From Epiperipatus broadwayi (Eukaryota > Onychophora > Udeonychophora > Euonychophora > Peripatidae), in the NCBI GenBank assembly GCA_028023455.1, contig JAQFVV010006630.1, forward strand, positions 471,696-535,695: 64,000 nt of DNA, in the 5' to 3' direction. Of this stretch, positions 23,408 through 33,500 are shown piece by piece (position 1 is the first letter of the stretch; every line of letters starts with the position of its first letter). The notes beneath the pieces are model-generated. The model did not search any database. It saw nothing but the letters and a program-made list of their open reading frames with translations, and had not been told where the DNA came from. A program made the translations under genes and the position numbers.

Positions 23408-24974
23408 TGTAACAGTATGTATATACATACATTGCACAAGTGTGTGTGTATATATGAGTTACATAATTCACTTGTTTTTTATTATTAAAAAAAGGATAAA
23501 ATTTAAAATATTAAGAATTATTAGTTTGAAAGGAGAGAAGTTAAAATAGAGGGAAAATTTAGAGATAAGTTAGGAATTAGTAATAATTATAACTTGTCTT
23601 TCTTTTATATACTTTTATTTTATAATCTGTCAAATGTACTCTTTAAAAAAAAGTATTTTTAATTAAAAAAAATAAAAATTCTTATGACTAAATTAAATAG
23701 TTTGTACAAAACTAATCAGGCTCTGGAGATTAAGATTCCAGACTAATTAGTTATACAATATCTCTCTAATTCTAATCTCTATAATTAAAATAGGAAAACA
23801 GAAAATAAAAAAAAATGTAAATTGTAATTAAATTTCTTTGGAGATAAAATAGTATTAATAAGGCGGTGGAAACTCGAGCAAAGATGGGTTCAGAGTAATA
23901 TAAAAAGCACACATTCTCTATTGTATTCAGTTAAGTTAAGTTTGAGTTTGAGGTGAAAAGTTCAGAGAGTTCAGTTCAAGAGAATGATTGACTAGAACTG
24001 AATGTTGGTGTTCAGTTATTTTCTCCACTCTTCACCTGTGTGCCATTAGCAAAATGCCATAATAAATTACTATATCTTGACTTCTGATGAAGTTTCAACC
24101 CACCCTACTGAATTAAGTGAAACAGACATGCCATAGAACAAAACACCAAGAAGCTTCCTTCACATTACCAATACCTGGACAAAGAAACTAGCCAGATCTG
24201 AGATCAAATGGGTGATCACCCACATACAAAGAATAACCAAGAACTGTACATACCCATATATAAAATCCAAGAACTGTGCATACCGACCATGGTAGCCAAA
24301 GTCTATTTGAACTGCTTATGGAAATTAAAGACGATGTTGAAACCATAAATAAGCTCAAAAAGATGTGCTACAAATCCTAGGTAAATATTGTTTTATGTCA
24401 GTATTAAAACTTTTATATTTCATCTGAAATAGAATTCGTAAATAAGCATGCAAAATTTGTTAAGTGTAGACTATCTAATGTGTTTGTATTTTATTATTTC
24501 TTATTATATTACATTTAACAATTATTTTTTAATAAATTTGTTTTAATATTAATGTCATTTTTCTCTCTCCCTTTCTCCTTTCATATAAGTAAATGTGTGG
24601 CCAGTTTCATGTTAAGAACTAGCCATGAGTCAAGGTCTTGAAACATGTTAGTGACATTTTATGGGTTAAAATGTAAGTGTTGGATGGCACCCTGGGTTTA
24701 AACCTATTATAAACATCTCCATGAGATGTTTCACATTTTATCCAGCTGGGGAGCTACCTCGGTCTGGAAAAGTGACTGTCAAATTAATATTTTTTATTAA
24801 ATCTTGGTCTGAGTGGGGCATGATTGATATATAATTGTTAATCATATCTACTCTCCTGCTTGTGTAGTGGGTCCCTTAAAAATTATATTGCAAAACCATA
24901 TGAGTTTTATAAAAGAAAATAAATAATAGAAGTTTAAAAAAGTTAAAATTTGATGATTGATAAATCCTGTTACA
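23408..24974 (+). mobile_element. LTR-like element C (solo LTR candidate), ends TGTAACAG...CTGTTACA
   Basis: It begins TGTAACAG at 23408 after (AT)n. Its 3' end CTGTTACA occurs at 24974 and, because the LINE duplicated this site, again at 31601 where (AT)n resumes. The ends are a perfect 8-bp inverted repeat, so the pre-LINE length is ~1,567 bp between AT-type flanks. A TATAAA at 23899 and a TCAGTT initiator at 23927 form a promoter (separate entry). Poly(A) signals AATAAA occur at about 24061 and 24918. TG...CA ends plus an internal promoter and polyadenylation signal are the layout of an LTR (U3-R-U5). I see no internal gag/pol, so it is a solo LTR or an isolated end. Confidence 0.65.
23899..23932 (+). 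promoter_or_regulatory. Core promoter of element C: TATA box plus TCAGTT initiator
   Basis: TATAAA starts at 23899 and ATTCAGTT lies at 23925-23932. Taking the A of TCAGTT (23929) as +1 places the TATA box at -30, the spacing typical of arthropod pol II promoters. The same ATTCAGTT with TATA at -32 occurs at 43317-43352. Confidence 0.6.
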
Positions 24975-24976
24975 AT
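24965..24976. repeat. 12-bp target duplication of the RTE LINE (3' side)
   Basis: TCCTGTTACAAT here is repeated exactly at 31592-31603. The two copies bracket the LINE at 24977-31591. The duplicated site is the 3' terminus of element C plus the first AT of its flank. Confidence 0.85.
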
Positions 24977-25009
24977 CATCATCATCATCAACCATTATCA
25001 ATACACTGC

Positions 25010-26723
25010 GGGATGAAGGTCTCTCCAAGTTCAATCCATCTTTTCCTATTTTTAGCTTGTCTTCTCCACATCACCCCTGCAGACTTTCTTATTTCATCCA
25101 TCCATCTCACATGTGGTTTTTATCTGGGACTTTTACAATCTCTTGGAATCCAGTTTAAAATTTCAATTGTTCATCTGTTATCATTTCTTCTAACAATATG
25201 TCCAGCCCAACTCCAGTCTTTTAATTTTTTCAATGAGGTCAGTAACACCTGCTTGTTCTCTTACCCACACATCACATTTTTGATTCCTTCTTGCAACACA
25301 CATCTCTCCATACTTCTTTGAGGGGTCTGAAGTCTCTGTATTGCTCTTCTATTAAGTGTCCAACTCTCAGATCCATAAGTAAAAACTGGCAAAATACATT
25401 TATTAAAAACCTTCCTTTTCAAACACATAGGCATATTTTGTTTGAGTATCAAGTTATTTCTACCAAAAGCACTCCAACCAAGTTTAATTCTATGATTAAT
25501 TTTATCCATTAAATTTCCATCTGTATTAATAATCTGACCAAGGTATTTGTAACTGTTAACTTCTTCTAACTCATCATAATCAATCTTTATTTTCATATTT
25601 TGAGAAAATCTATTAAACATTACTTTAGTCTTTTTAACATTTATTTTTAATCTTATGTTCCTACTTTCCTCTGATAACTCCTGCAACATTTCATGTAGCT
25701 CTAAAGCATTATATGCAAAAACAACTACATCATCTGGAAAATCTAAATGATTTAAATAATCTCTTTTACTTCCACTCCTTTAGCTTCCCATTTTATTCCA
25801 CAAATTCTTGCAGCACTGCTGTAAAAAGTTTTGGAGATATGGAGTCACGCTATTATCGAGGTTATAGCCTCAGTAAATATTACTATGTAATCAATGTGCA
25901 TTTAATAAATTTATAATTACTACAATCATTATGTAATCTAATTGTTGCTGTTGCATTTTTATAAATATTCAAAATATGATAATATTCTGGATCTACACCT
26001 TGATGATACAATGCTTTAATCACTGAATAAATGTTTATAGAATCAAATGCCTTTTCATAGTCTACAAATCCTAAGCATAATGGCAACTCATATTCATTTG
26101 TCCTTTCTATAATTTCTCTCAATACCTGGATATGATCTACTGTACTAAAACCACTTTTAAATCCAGCTTGTTCTCTTGGTTGGTGGAAATTCAGTGTTTT
26201 CTGTAGACGAGTTGTAATTATCTTAGTAAAAATTTTGTATAAAACTGATAAAAGACTGATAGGTCTGCAATTTCTAATATCTTCTTTATCATCTTTTTTA
26301 AATATTAATATTATTACTGCATTCTTCCAATCATCTGGTACATCTTTATCATTTAAACATTTGGTATATAGCTTTGCTAAAAAATTTATATTTCTTCACC
26401 TGCTTCTTTTAATATATCAATTATAATTCCATAATTACCTGGAACCTTCCCTTTCTTTATAAATTTAATTGCATGTCTCACTTCCTCATTCAAAATTCTG
26501 GGCAATTTGGAAGATATAATAGATATAGGAGTCACTTGTTCTTTATTACTACATAATTCTTGATAGAAGTCTTCTACACATTTTATGATGTCATCTCTCT
26601 TTTTAGTAATAATGTCATCTTTTTTTCTTATTGCAGATATAAATTTCCTACCAATACCAAAATGTTCTTTTACACTCTTTAGACTTTTATTCTCTTCTAC
26701 AGCTTTCCTTGCTAGTTCACAAT
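25010..26723 (-). pseudogene. RTE LINE reverse transcriptase domain, frameshifted
   Basis: Read on the minus strand, 25883-26122 contains LPLCLGFVDYEKAFDSINIY, the RT motif A with its catalytic Asp. Degraded SISPKLFTAVLQEFVE (motif B region, ~25800-25870) follows. LDFPDDVVVF lies near 25715-25750; it is motif C with both Asp kept but Ala replaced by Pro before them. INVKKTKVMF and YKYLGQIINTDGNLMDKINHR (split by eye from 25261-25689) are the conserved thumb region. The C-terminus (WxxHIVRRNDNRW... type) continues to ~25010 in other frames. Its product copied LINE RNA at a nicked target. It is broken by several frameshifts, and the Penelope insertion separates it from the endonuclease. Confidence 0.85.
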
Positions 26724-26843
26724 TATACTTTCTTCATAAATATTACCAAAATCACACTTTTCTTTATGTTTGCCGTAATATCATATAAATATAATTTATC
26801 CAAACTTCAAACACTTTTAGCAAACTTTATTTGTACATACACC

Positions 26844-26874
26844 TACGTTTCGACTGACCTGCAGTCTTCTTCAG
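26844..26874 (-). ncRNA. Minimal hammerhead-ribozyme-like motif, left arm
   Basis: On the minus strand: CTGAAGA (26874-26868), a helix II of GACTG/CAGTC closed by a 5-nt loop, then GAAA, then CGTA ending at 26844. This matches the hammerhead core CUGANGA...GAAA...UH. Helix III would be only the self-complementary CG of ACGUA, so a single molecule is unlikely to be stable. Penelope elements of animals are known to carry such minimal hammerheads, thought to act as dimers (Cervera and de la Pena). Helix I pairing with the flanks is weak, and activity is unproven. Confidence 0.6.
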
Positions 26875-27793
26875 AGCTATGATATAATGAACAAAATAAA
26901 AAAACAACTATATAATAACACCATAAAAAAATTTTTAAACAATAAAATATATATATATTAAAAACCTGAAATAAATAATCAAACCCAAATAAAACAATTA
27001 ATATAAAATAAAATGTACTACATAAATGAAAAATAAATATAAATTATACATGTGTATTCTTAACTTTATACATATATACATTCAAGGACAACTATTAATC
27101 TAAATATTATCTATTTTATTATTATTAACAATCTACTAATTATCTGTATTCTTCATAAACTTAAACTTTATGATTAGTAACTAAAATTCTTTTAATTTTA
27201 AATCATATTTATTATTTTCTTACTCATTCTTCTTTTAAAATTAATATTTTATATTTATTATTGCTGAATATTTAAAACCTATAAACTTTATAATTTTTAC
27301 ACTTACTAAGGCTATTCTGATCTTCAAAATAAAATAATGAAAAATCGTTTTTTTTTTCAAAAAATTATCTTATACCCTAGCTCCCTCTATTACATATTAT
27401 TTAAACTAAATATATATCCCCTACAACTCTTTATTTATATATATATATTTTACACTTTAACTTTTATTATATAATACTCATAAATTTATATTATACTTCT
27501 TTATATGTTTTTATATATATAAACCCTACAACTTTATTTACATATATATTTTTTTATTTTATATATTTTAACTTTTATTATTATTTTTATATAATTCTTA
27601 TAAAAAATTTTTATACTGTTTTATATGTAAATATTATGCTAAGTTTATTAATTTATTTATTTATTATTATTTAATATCTGTAAATATACCCAAATTTATA
27701 TTCGTATTTAACCTAACCATTTTTTATCATCCCCAACTTATTTATTAACAATTATCTCTTTACATATTTACCTCTATATATCTTATTTAATAA

Positions 27794-28237
27794 CTAAACC
27801 AATCTCATCCTAATCCCAGAATCTCTATTAAATTCTGGTTTTATCTTTCTTATTAATATAGCTTCTTTTATTTTCCTTTCTTTAATACTTTTTGTATATA
27901 ACTTCATTTTTATTGAACTTTGTGTAAATTTGTGTCCTGTTTCTTTTGTATGTATATATATTGGTGATTTATTATCTGCCATATGTTGTTTTAGTCTTGT
28001 TTTTATAGAATTTTTTGTTTCTCCCACATATTTGTTATCAATCCCACTATCTAGACATTGTTTGCATTTTATCACATATACTCCATTAATTATTTCTTTA
28101 TTATCTTTATTATATCCTATGTATTTGTTATCTATCAAATTTAATAGGTTTTCTCTTTTTTTATTAACTATTTTTGTATTAATTATTCTTTTGTATCTTT
28201 TATTAATCTTCTTTATAATTTTGTTAAATTTATTCAC
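27794..28237 (-). CDS. Penelope GIY-YIG endonuclease domain, left arm (fragment)
   Basis: An open frame of 147 codons; the listed first codon is GTG and is not a real start. The frame continues upstream as the RT C-terminus (near 28290-28490: RAAMYCSRKEDYNIQK, then NGFPVYIIKRSI), after a one-base change in an A9 run at ~28282-28290. GVYVIKC (residues 52-58) is the GIY element and KYVGET (69-74) the YIG element. R81, H85, E125 and N137 fall where the nuclease places catalytic or structural residues. A CxxC-like KCKQC lies between the elements. The enzyme would nick target DNA for priming. This part is intact; the same gene in the right arm is shifted by small deletions. Confidence 0.8.
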   Translation of the reverse strand: MNKFNKIIKKINKRYKRIINTKIVNKKRENLLNLIDNKYIGYNKDNKEIINGVYVIKCKQCLDSGIDNKYVGETKNSIKTRLKQHMADNKSPIYIHTKETGHKFTQSSIKMKLYTKSIKERKIKEAILIRKIKPEFNRDSGIRMRLV

Positions 28238-28537
28238 TATGATATTATTATTTGTTTTTATTCCTATATATCTATCTTCACCTTTTTTTTTCCTTCACTC
28301 TTTTCATTTTTATTTATCTTATATTCTATTTTTCCAATACTTCTTTTAATTATATATACAGGGAAACCATTCATTTTTAATTCATTGATTATTAAATCTT
28401 TTTGTATATTATAATCTTCTTTCCTTGAACAATACATTGCAGCTCTGTATATTCTTGAATATATACAACTAATTTTATATTTCCTATCAATGTTGGAAAA
28501 CCAATTTGTTATTTTGTTACAATATTAAAAAAAAATT

Positions 28538-29240
28538 GTTTTCCAAATTGATAGGAAATATAAAATTAGTTGTATATATTCAAGAATATAAGAGCTGCAA
28601 TGTATTGTTCAAGGAAAGAAGATTATAATATACAAAAAGATTTAATAATCAATGAATTAAAAATGAATGGTTTCCTGTATATATAATTAAAAGAAGTATT
28701 GGAAAAATAGAATATAAGATAAATAAAAATGAAAAGAGTGAAGGAAAAAAGAAAGGTGAAGATAGATATATAGGAATAAAAACAAATAATAATATCATAG
28801 TGAATAAATTTAACAAAATTATAAAGAAGATTAATAAAAGATACAAAAGAATAATTAATACAAAAATAGTTAATAAAAAAGAGAAAACCTATTAAATTTG
28901 ATAGATAACAAATACATAGGATATAATAAAGATAATAAAGAAATAATTAATGGAGTATATGTGATAAAATGCAAACAATGTCTAGATAGTGGGATTGATA
29001 ACAAATATGTGGGAGAAACAAAAATTCTATAAAAACAAGACTAAAACAACATATGGCAGATAATAAATCACCAATATATATACATACAAAAGAAACAGGA
29101 ACAAATTTACACAAAGTTCAATAAAAATGAAGTTATATACAAAAAGTATTAAAGAAAGGAAAATAAAAAAGCATATTAATAAGAAGATAAAACAGAATTT
29201 AATAGAGATTCTGGGATTAGGATGAGATTGGTTTAGTTAT
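28538..29240 (+). pseudogene. Penelope RT C-terminus and GIY-YIG domain, right arm, frameshifted
   Basis: Reverse-complement copy of the left-arm gene. The RT C-terminal part (to ~28860) is in frame through the A-rich stretch that is broken in the left arm. The GIY-YIG part then has single-base losses against the left arm, such as one A fewer at ~28876 and at ~29020, two bases lost at ~29100, and four more between 29160 and 29200. Nearly all differences are losses in this arm. They may be real decay, or uncorrected long-read errors in a palindrome where polishing fails. Confidence 0.8.
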
Positions 29241-30164
29241 TAAATAAGATATATAGAGGTAAATATGTAAAGAGATAATTGTTAATAAATAAGTTGGGGA
29301 TGATAAAAAATGGTTAGGTTAAATACTGAATATAAATTTGGGTATATTTATAGATATTAAATAATAATAAATAAATAAATTAATAAACTTAGCATAATAT
29401 TTACATATAAAACAGTATAAAAAAATTTTTTTATAAGAATTATATAAAAATAATAATAAAAGTTAAAATATATAAAATAAAAAAATATATATGTAAATAA
29501 AGTTGTAGGGTTTTTATATATAAAAACATATAAAGAAGTATAATATAAATTTATGAGTATTATATAATAAAAGTTAAAGTGTAAAATATATATATAAATA
29601 AAGAGTTGTAGGGGATATATATTTAGTTTAAATAATATGTAATAGAGGGAGCTAGGGTATAAGATAATTTTTTGAAAAAAAAAAAAAACGATTTTTCATT
29701 ATTTTATTTTGAAGATCAGAATAGCCTTAGTAAGTGTAAAGATTATAAAGTTTATAGGTTTTAAATATTCAGCAATAATAAATATAAAATATTAATTTTA
29801 AAAAAGAATGAGTAAGAAAATAATAAATATGATTTAAAATTAAAAGAATTTTAGTTACTAATCATAAAGTTTAAGTTTATGAAGAATAAGATTAGTAGAT
29901 TGTTAATAATAATAAAATAGATAATATTTAGATTAATAGTTGTCCTTGAATGTATATATGTATAAAGTTAAGAATACACATGTATAATTTATATTTATTT
30001 TTCATTTATGTAGTACATTTTATTTTATATTAATTGTTTTATTTGGGTTTGATTATTTATTTCAGGTTTTTAATATATATATTTTATGTTTTTTTATTGT
30101 TTAAAAATTTTTTTATGGTGTTATTATATAGTTGTTTTTTTATTTTGTTCATTATATCATAGCT

Positions 30165-30195
30165 CTGAAGAAGACTGCAGGTCAGTCGAAACGTA
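30165..30195 (+). ncRNA. Minimal hammerhead-ribozyme-like motif, right arm
   Basis: Mirror copy of the left-arm motif: CTGAAGA at 30165-30171, helix II GACTG (30173-30177) / CAGTC (30183-30187), GAAA at 30188-30191 and CGTA at 30192-30195, with predicted cleavage after the A of GTA. It lies ~45 bp before the outer end of the arm, as expected for the terminal repeat of a Penelope element. Sequence identity to the left copy is complete over the core. Confidence 0.6.
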
Positions 30196-30312
30196 GGTGT
30201 ATGTACAAATAAAGTTTGCTAAAAGTGTTTGAAGTTTGGATAAATTATATTTATATACTTTCTTATCTCATATTCAACTCTTTTCCACACCATTTTACAA
30301 AATTCGAGATAT

Positions 30313-31205
30313 TTAATCTTTTTTTAATGCCAAATTGTTGTATATCCTCATATTCCTTTTTTTTTTCAAAAATTCTGTAGTCTCAGTAGAAAATTTATTG
30401 GTCAATTGCTGCTTTTTTCTACCAGCTATCTTTGTTGCAGTTTTTAAAAGTGTATTGCTTATTTTCCTATTAATGTCATTCAAATCTGAATCATGCTCAA
30501 CATCTACTAATACTTGAAACCGATTTGTAAGTTCTAATTGAAATTCATTAGAATGTTTCTGAAGATTAGGAATATCAACTGTAAATATTGTTTTTCTTAA
30601 TAATTTTTGTCTCTCTACTTTTGCATTAACATGTATCTTACATCTTACTAATTGATGATCACTTCCTGTGTTAAATTTATTAAGAACATTACAATCTTGA
30701 AATATGTATTTTCGGTTAGTCAAAATATAATCCAATTCTGCTATACCTTCATTTGGATGCTTCCATGTCCATTTCCTTTTAACATTTTTTTCAAAAAAAA
30801 GAATTCATAATATAAAGTTTTTCTTTTTCTGCAAACTCCACATGTCTATGTCCTCTCTCATTTCTATTACCATAATCAAAATTACCTACAGCATTTTCAT
30901 CTTTCACTTGTTTACCAATTCTAGCATTAAAATCTCCCATAACAATTTTAAAATGTTGTTTACACCATCAATCTCCACAATGTTATTCTTCCATTTTTTA
31001 TTTATAATGAATCCTACTCCACTTGTATTTCCAATATTTGTGCCTTTATAGTAGGGTATATGTCCACTTTTTAAATCATTTGTTTCTTCACCTTTTCTTC
31101 CAACTTCACAAAGTCCAATAATGTCCCATTACAGTTCTTCTAACTCTTGCAATCTTCCTTCACTTGAAAGTGATCTGCAGTTGTATGTACATAAATAAAA
31201 AGTCA
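30313..31205 (-). pseudogene. RTE LINE endonuclease domain with internal deletion
   Basis: Read on the minus strand it opens at ~31205 with YNCRSLSSEGRLQELEEL and continues WDIIGLCEVGRKGEET, which carries the catalytic Glu. It then reads TSGVGFIINKKW. The next stretch should carry the conserved VQVYAPT segment but is missing: the sequence jumps at ~30960 to the MGDFNARIG motif, out of frame. LDYILTNRKYIF and NTGSDHQLV (30313-30735) give the C-terminal D and SDH catalytic residues. It belongs to the exonuclease-endonuclease-phosphatase family used by RTE elements to nick DNA. Besides the deletion there are at least two frameshifts. Confidence 0.8.
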
Positions 31206-31591
31206 TCACCAAATGGCAGCCTGAGTCTGCAATCAGGGGATTCTTAGCACCCTCTACCTTCAGCCACCAACCACTGCCTTGGTTGGTGACTTTACAGCCT
31301 CCTGGGAATAAGGGTCATGATTTATTTTTGGCTATCATGAATGTATATATTGAAAAAATATTTTTAAACTCGGAGGTAAAAAGCCAATAAACTCACCATG
31401 TTGGCTAATGCATGTTGGTGAGCAGCCCATCCATGTTCGTATACTATATGAATAATCACATAGTAATAACAGCTGCAATGACAAGAACGTATGGAGTGGA
31501 CATTAGGAATTTGCCCTGCTCGGTTCCTTTAAGGCCTCCAAGAGGAATCAAAGGGTCTTCTTTCAGTTAATAACAAACTCCTTTCTGCAGC

Positions 31592-31603
31592 TCCTGTTAC
31601 AAT
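31592..31603. repeat. 12-bp target duplication of the RTE LINE (5' side)
   Basis: Second copy of TCCTGTTACAAT. Its first ten bases are also the true 3' end of element C, and an (AT)n tract follows immediately, matching the tract at C's left end. Confidence 0.85.
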
Positions 31604-31647
31604 ATATATATAATAAAATATTCTAGAACTTACTACAAAATTCAATA

Positions 31648-32198
31648 TGCCTATCAATTAAATTTAATTGAATATTAACTATAGTCAGCTTACAGCAGTT
31701 TATGCCATCTTGAGTAGCAATTAAACTTTAATATTTAAAGGTTTTAAAATCACACAACACTACTATTCACACATGAATGGCCAACTTTCCATAAATTATG
31801 TATACTTACACAATTATATTGTTTATTTAATTTATTGCCTGTCTTATTTATAAAATATGATTCTTTAATTTTTTGTCTCCAAGTACTTTTTTAGATGTGA
31901 AATACAAATATTATCAAAGCAAAAGTCACCATTACAATATCATTACATATTTGCAAATACAGATTTATATCTATCCACAGAATAATGCTGTTTATTATAT
32001 AAACATTCATGTTCATTTATTAAGTAAAAAGTATAATTGTGTGAATATACATGAAAAAAGTTAGTGATTCATGTGAGAACAATATTGCTGTGTAATTTCG
32101 ATTAGATTTAAATGTTAACATTTAATTGCTACTCAAGTTTGCATAAACTGTGGTAAGTTTGCTATTATTAATATTGAGTTAAATTTAATTGATAGGCA
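31648..32198. mobile_element. 551-bp MITE with ~95-bp TIRs and TA target duplication
   Basis: TGCCTATCAATTAAATTTAA at 31648 is mirrored by TTAAATTTAATTGATAGGCA ending at 32198. The inverted similarity extends about 95 bp inward, including the shared TTGAGTAGCAATTAAA segment. TA flanks both ends (31646-31647 and 32199-32200), as for Tc1/mariner elements. There is no transposase; the 63-codon frame at 31873-32064 shows no domain. Confidence 0.75.
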
Positions 32199-32239
32199 TA
32201 GTTTTATTACATGTGTTTTGTATGATTATGTATATTCAA

Positions 32240-33500
32240 ATGGGACTTACACTTTTAAGTTCCCTACAGTTTGGCACTCTACCTTATACAACCAATGCAC
32301 ATTACCACATACATGTGGAAAAAATAAATGGTCTCCAATATAAGTATTTCATATTGAACTAGCACTTACCATTTGGTCCAGATCATCATATCCCACACAT
32401 ATATACAATCAAAGCTCAGTTTATATTAAGATTGAAAATCTCCAAACTTTAATGGTCAAACTTCAATCTTCTTTACCCTCCAACTCTTCATCCATCCATA
32501 CCATTGAAAATCTGATGATGGAACACTCAAAGTCCCCATCAATGCCAATATTATTGTCATGCCCATGTTGACTTTAAATCATGCTGAGCCCCCTCACATA
32601 TAGAATTCTAATGTGTCCATTTAAATACACAGAAGAGATATGAGAAGAATACAGGCTAAATATGTAATATTTAAATATAAGTACATTTAATGTCCTTAAA
32701 AGTGTATTCAACCCAGACTTTCAGGCTCCCTACAGCTATGCACTCCATTTTACACAATCAATCATACATACATATGAAAAAGATAAATGATCTCTAATGT
32801 ATGTATTTCATGCTAAATCAACACATCAGTTGGTGCAGATTACTCTCTCTCACTCATATGTATATTCAGTGTTCAGTTTATAATAAGATAGCAAATTTTC
32901 AAGATTTAATAGACAAGCTTCAATATTCTCCATCCTCCAACTTTTCAGCAATGAATAGCATTGAAAATTTTGATGATGGAACACTCAAAGGCCCAGTTTA
33001 TGCCAATATTATTGACATACCCATATTGACTGTGTCATTCTGACCCCTGACATATAGGACTTTAATATATCTATTTAAGTGCACAGAAGAAAATATATTT
33101 ACATTTAAATATTACATATCCAGCTTGTATTCTGCCCATTTCTCTTCTGTGTATTTAAATGGACATATTACATTCCTATATATGAGGGGTCAGAGTGCCT
33201 TAAAGTCAACATCAGTTTGATAATAATATTAGCATTGATGTATACTTGAGTGTTCCATCATCACATTTGCAATGATATGTATGGGTAAAGAGTTTGAGTG
33301 TGAAAAAGATTGAAACTTGCCCATTAAAGATTGAAGATTTTCTATCTGAATATAAACTGAGTGCTGATTGTATACATATATGGGTGAAAATGATGAATGC
33401 TGGTTTATCATGAAATATGTAGATTGAAGATCACTTATCTTTTTCACATTATGTGTTCATGAATATTGGGTTATATAAGATGGAGTTCATAGCTTGAAAA
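32240..33500. repeat. Three-unit array of a ~420-bp repeat, third unit inverted
   Basis: Units at about 32240-32680 and 32700-33115 are direct; both contain a TCACTCATAT/CACACATATA segment, ATTGAAAATxTGATGATGGA, ACACTCAAAG and GCCAATATTATT. The unit at 33118-33500 is inverted, with TGAGTGTTCCATCATCA and ATAATAATATTAGCATTGAT. They differ at many positions. The short frames at 32801-33043 and 33229-33447 are opposite-strand views of the same unit, not genes. Confidence 0.75.

Larger units (their letters stand above)
26735..30253. mobile_element. Head-to-head inverted dimer of a Penelope-like element
   Basis: Two ~1.72-kb arms, 26783-28501 and 28538-30256, are reverse complements with very high identity, around a ~36-bp spacer. 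The 5'-truncated ends face the centre and the 3' ends face outward. Each arm holds the end of a Penelope reverse transcriptase, a GIY-YIG endonuclease, a ~0.9-kb 3' region and a hammerhead-like motif. The 11-bp TATACTTTCTT flanks it at 26724-26734 and 30254-30264. About 48 bp between the left copy and the arm is unpaired extra sequence. It sits inside the LINE, so it is younger than the LINE. Arms differ mainly by short indels. Confidence 0.85.
24977..31591 (-). mobile_element. RTE-type LINE, near full length, interrupted by a Penelope dimer
   Basis: A complete insertion bracketed by a 12-bp direct repeat. Read on the minus strand it has a ~400-bp 5' region starting GGAGCTGCAGAAAGGAGTTT minus the target bases, then an apurinic-type endonuclease and a reverse transcriptase, and it ends in (GAT)n just before the duplication. 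Short 3' trinucleotide repeats instead of poly(A), and this endonuclease-RT order, are RTE-clade features. Without the 3.5-kb Penelope insertion it is ~3.1 kb, close to the usual RTE length. The coding region has frameshifts and a deletion in the endonuclease, so it is dead. Confidence 0.85.

Noticed and set aside
25291-25512. Plus-strand open frames over the LINE (also 24950-25321, 25713-25916, 26235-26426, 26585-26788, 30335-30517, 30842-31051)
   Set aside because: They are antisense to the recognisable minus-strand RTE reverse transcriptase and endonuclease.
27930-28349. 139-codon plus-strand frame and its mirror at 28649-28846
   Set aside because: Both are the antisense of the Penelope RT/GIY-YIG sequence in the two palindrome arms, giving hydrophobic low-complexity translations.
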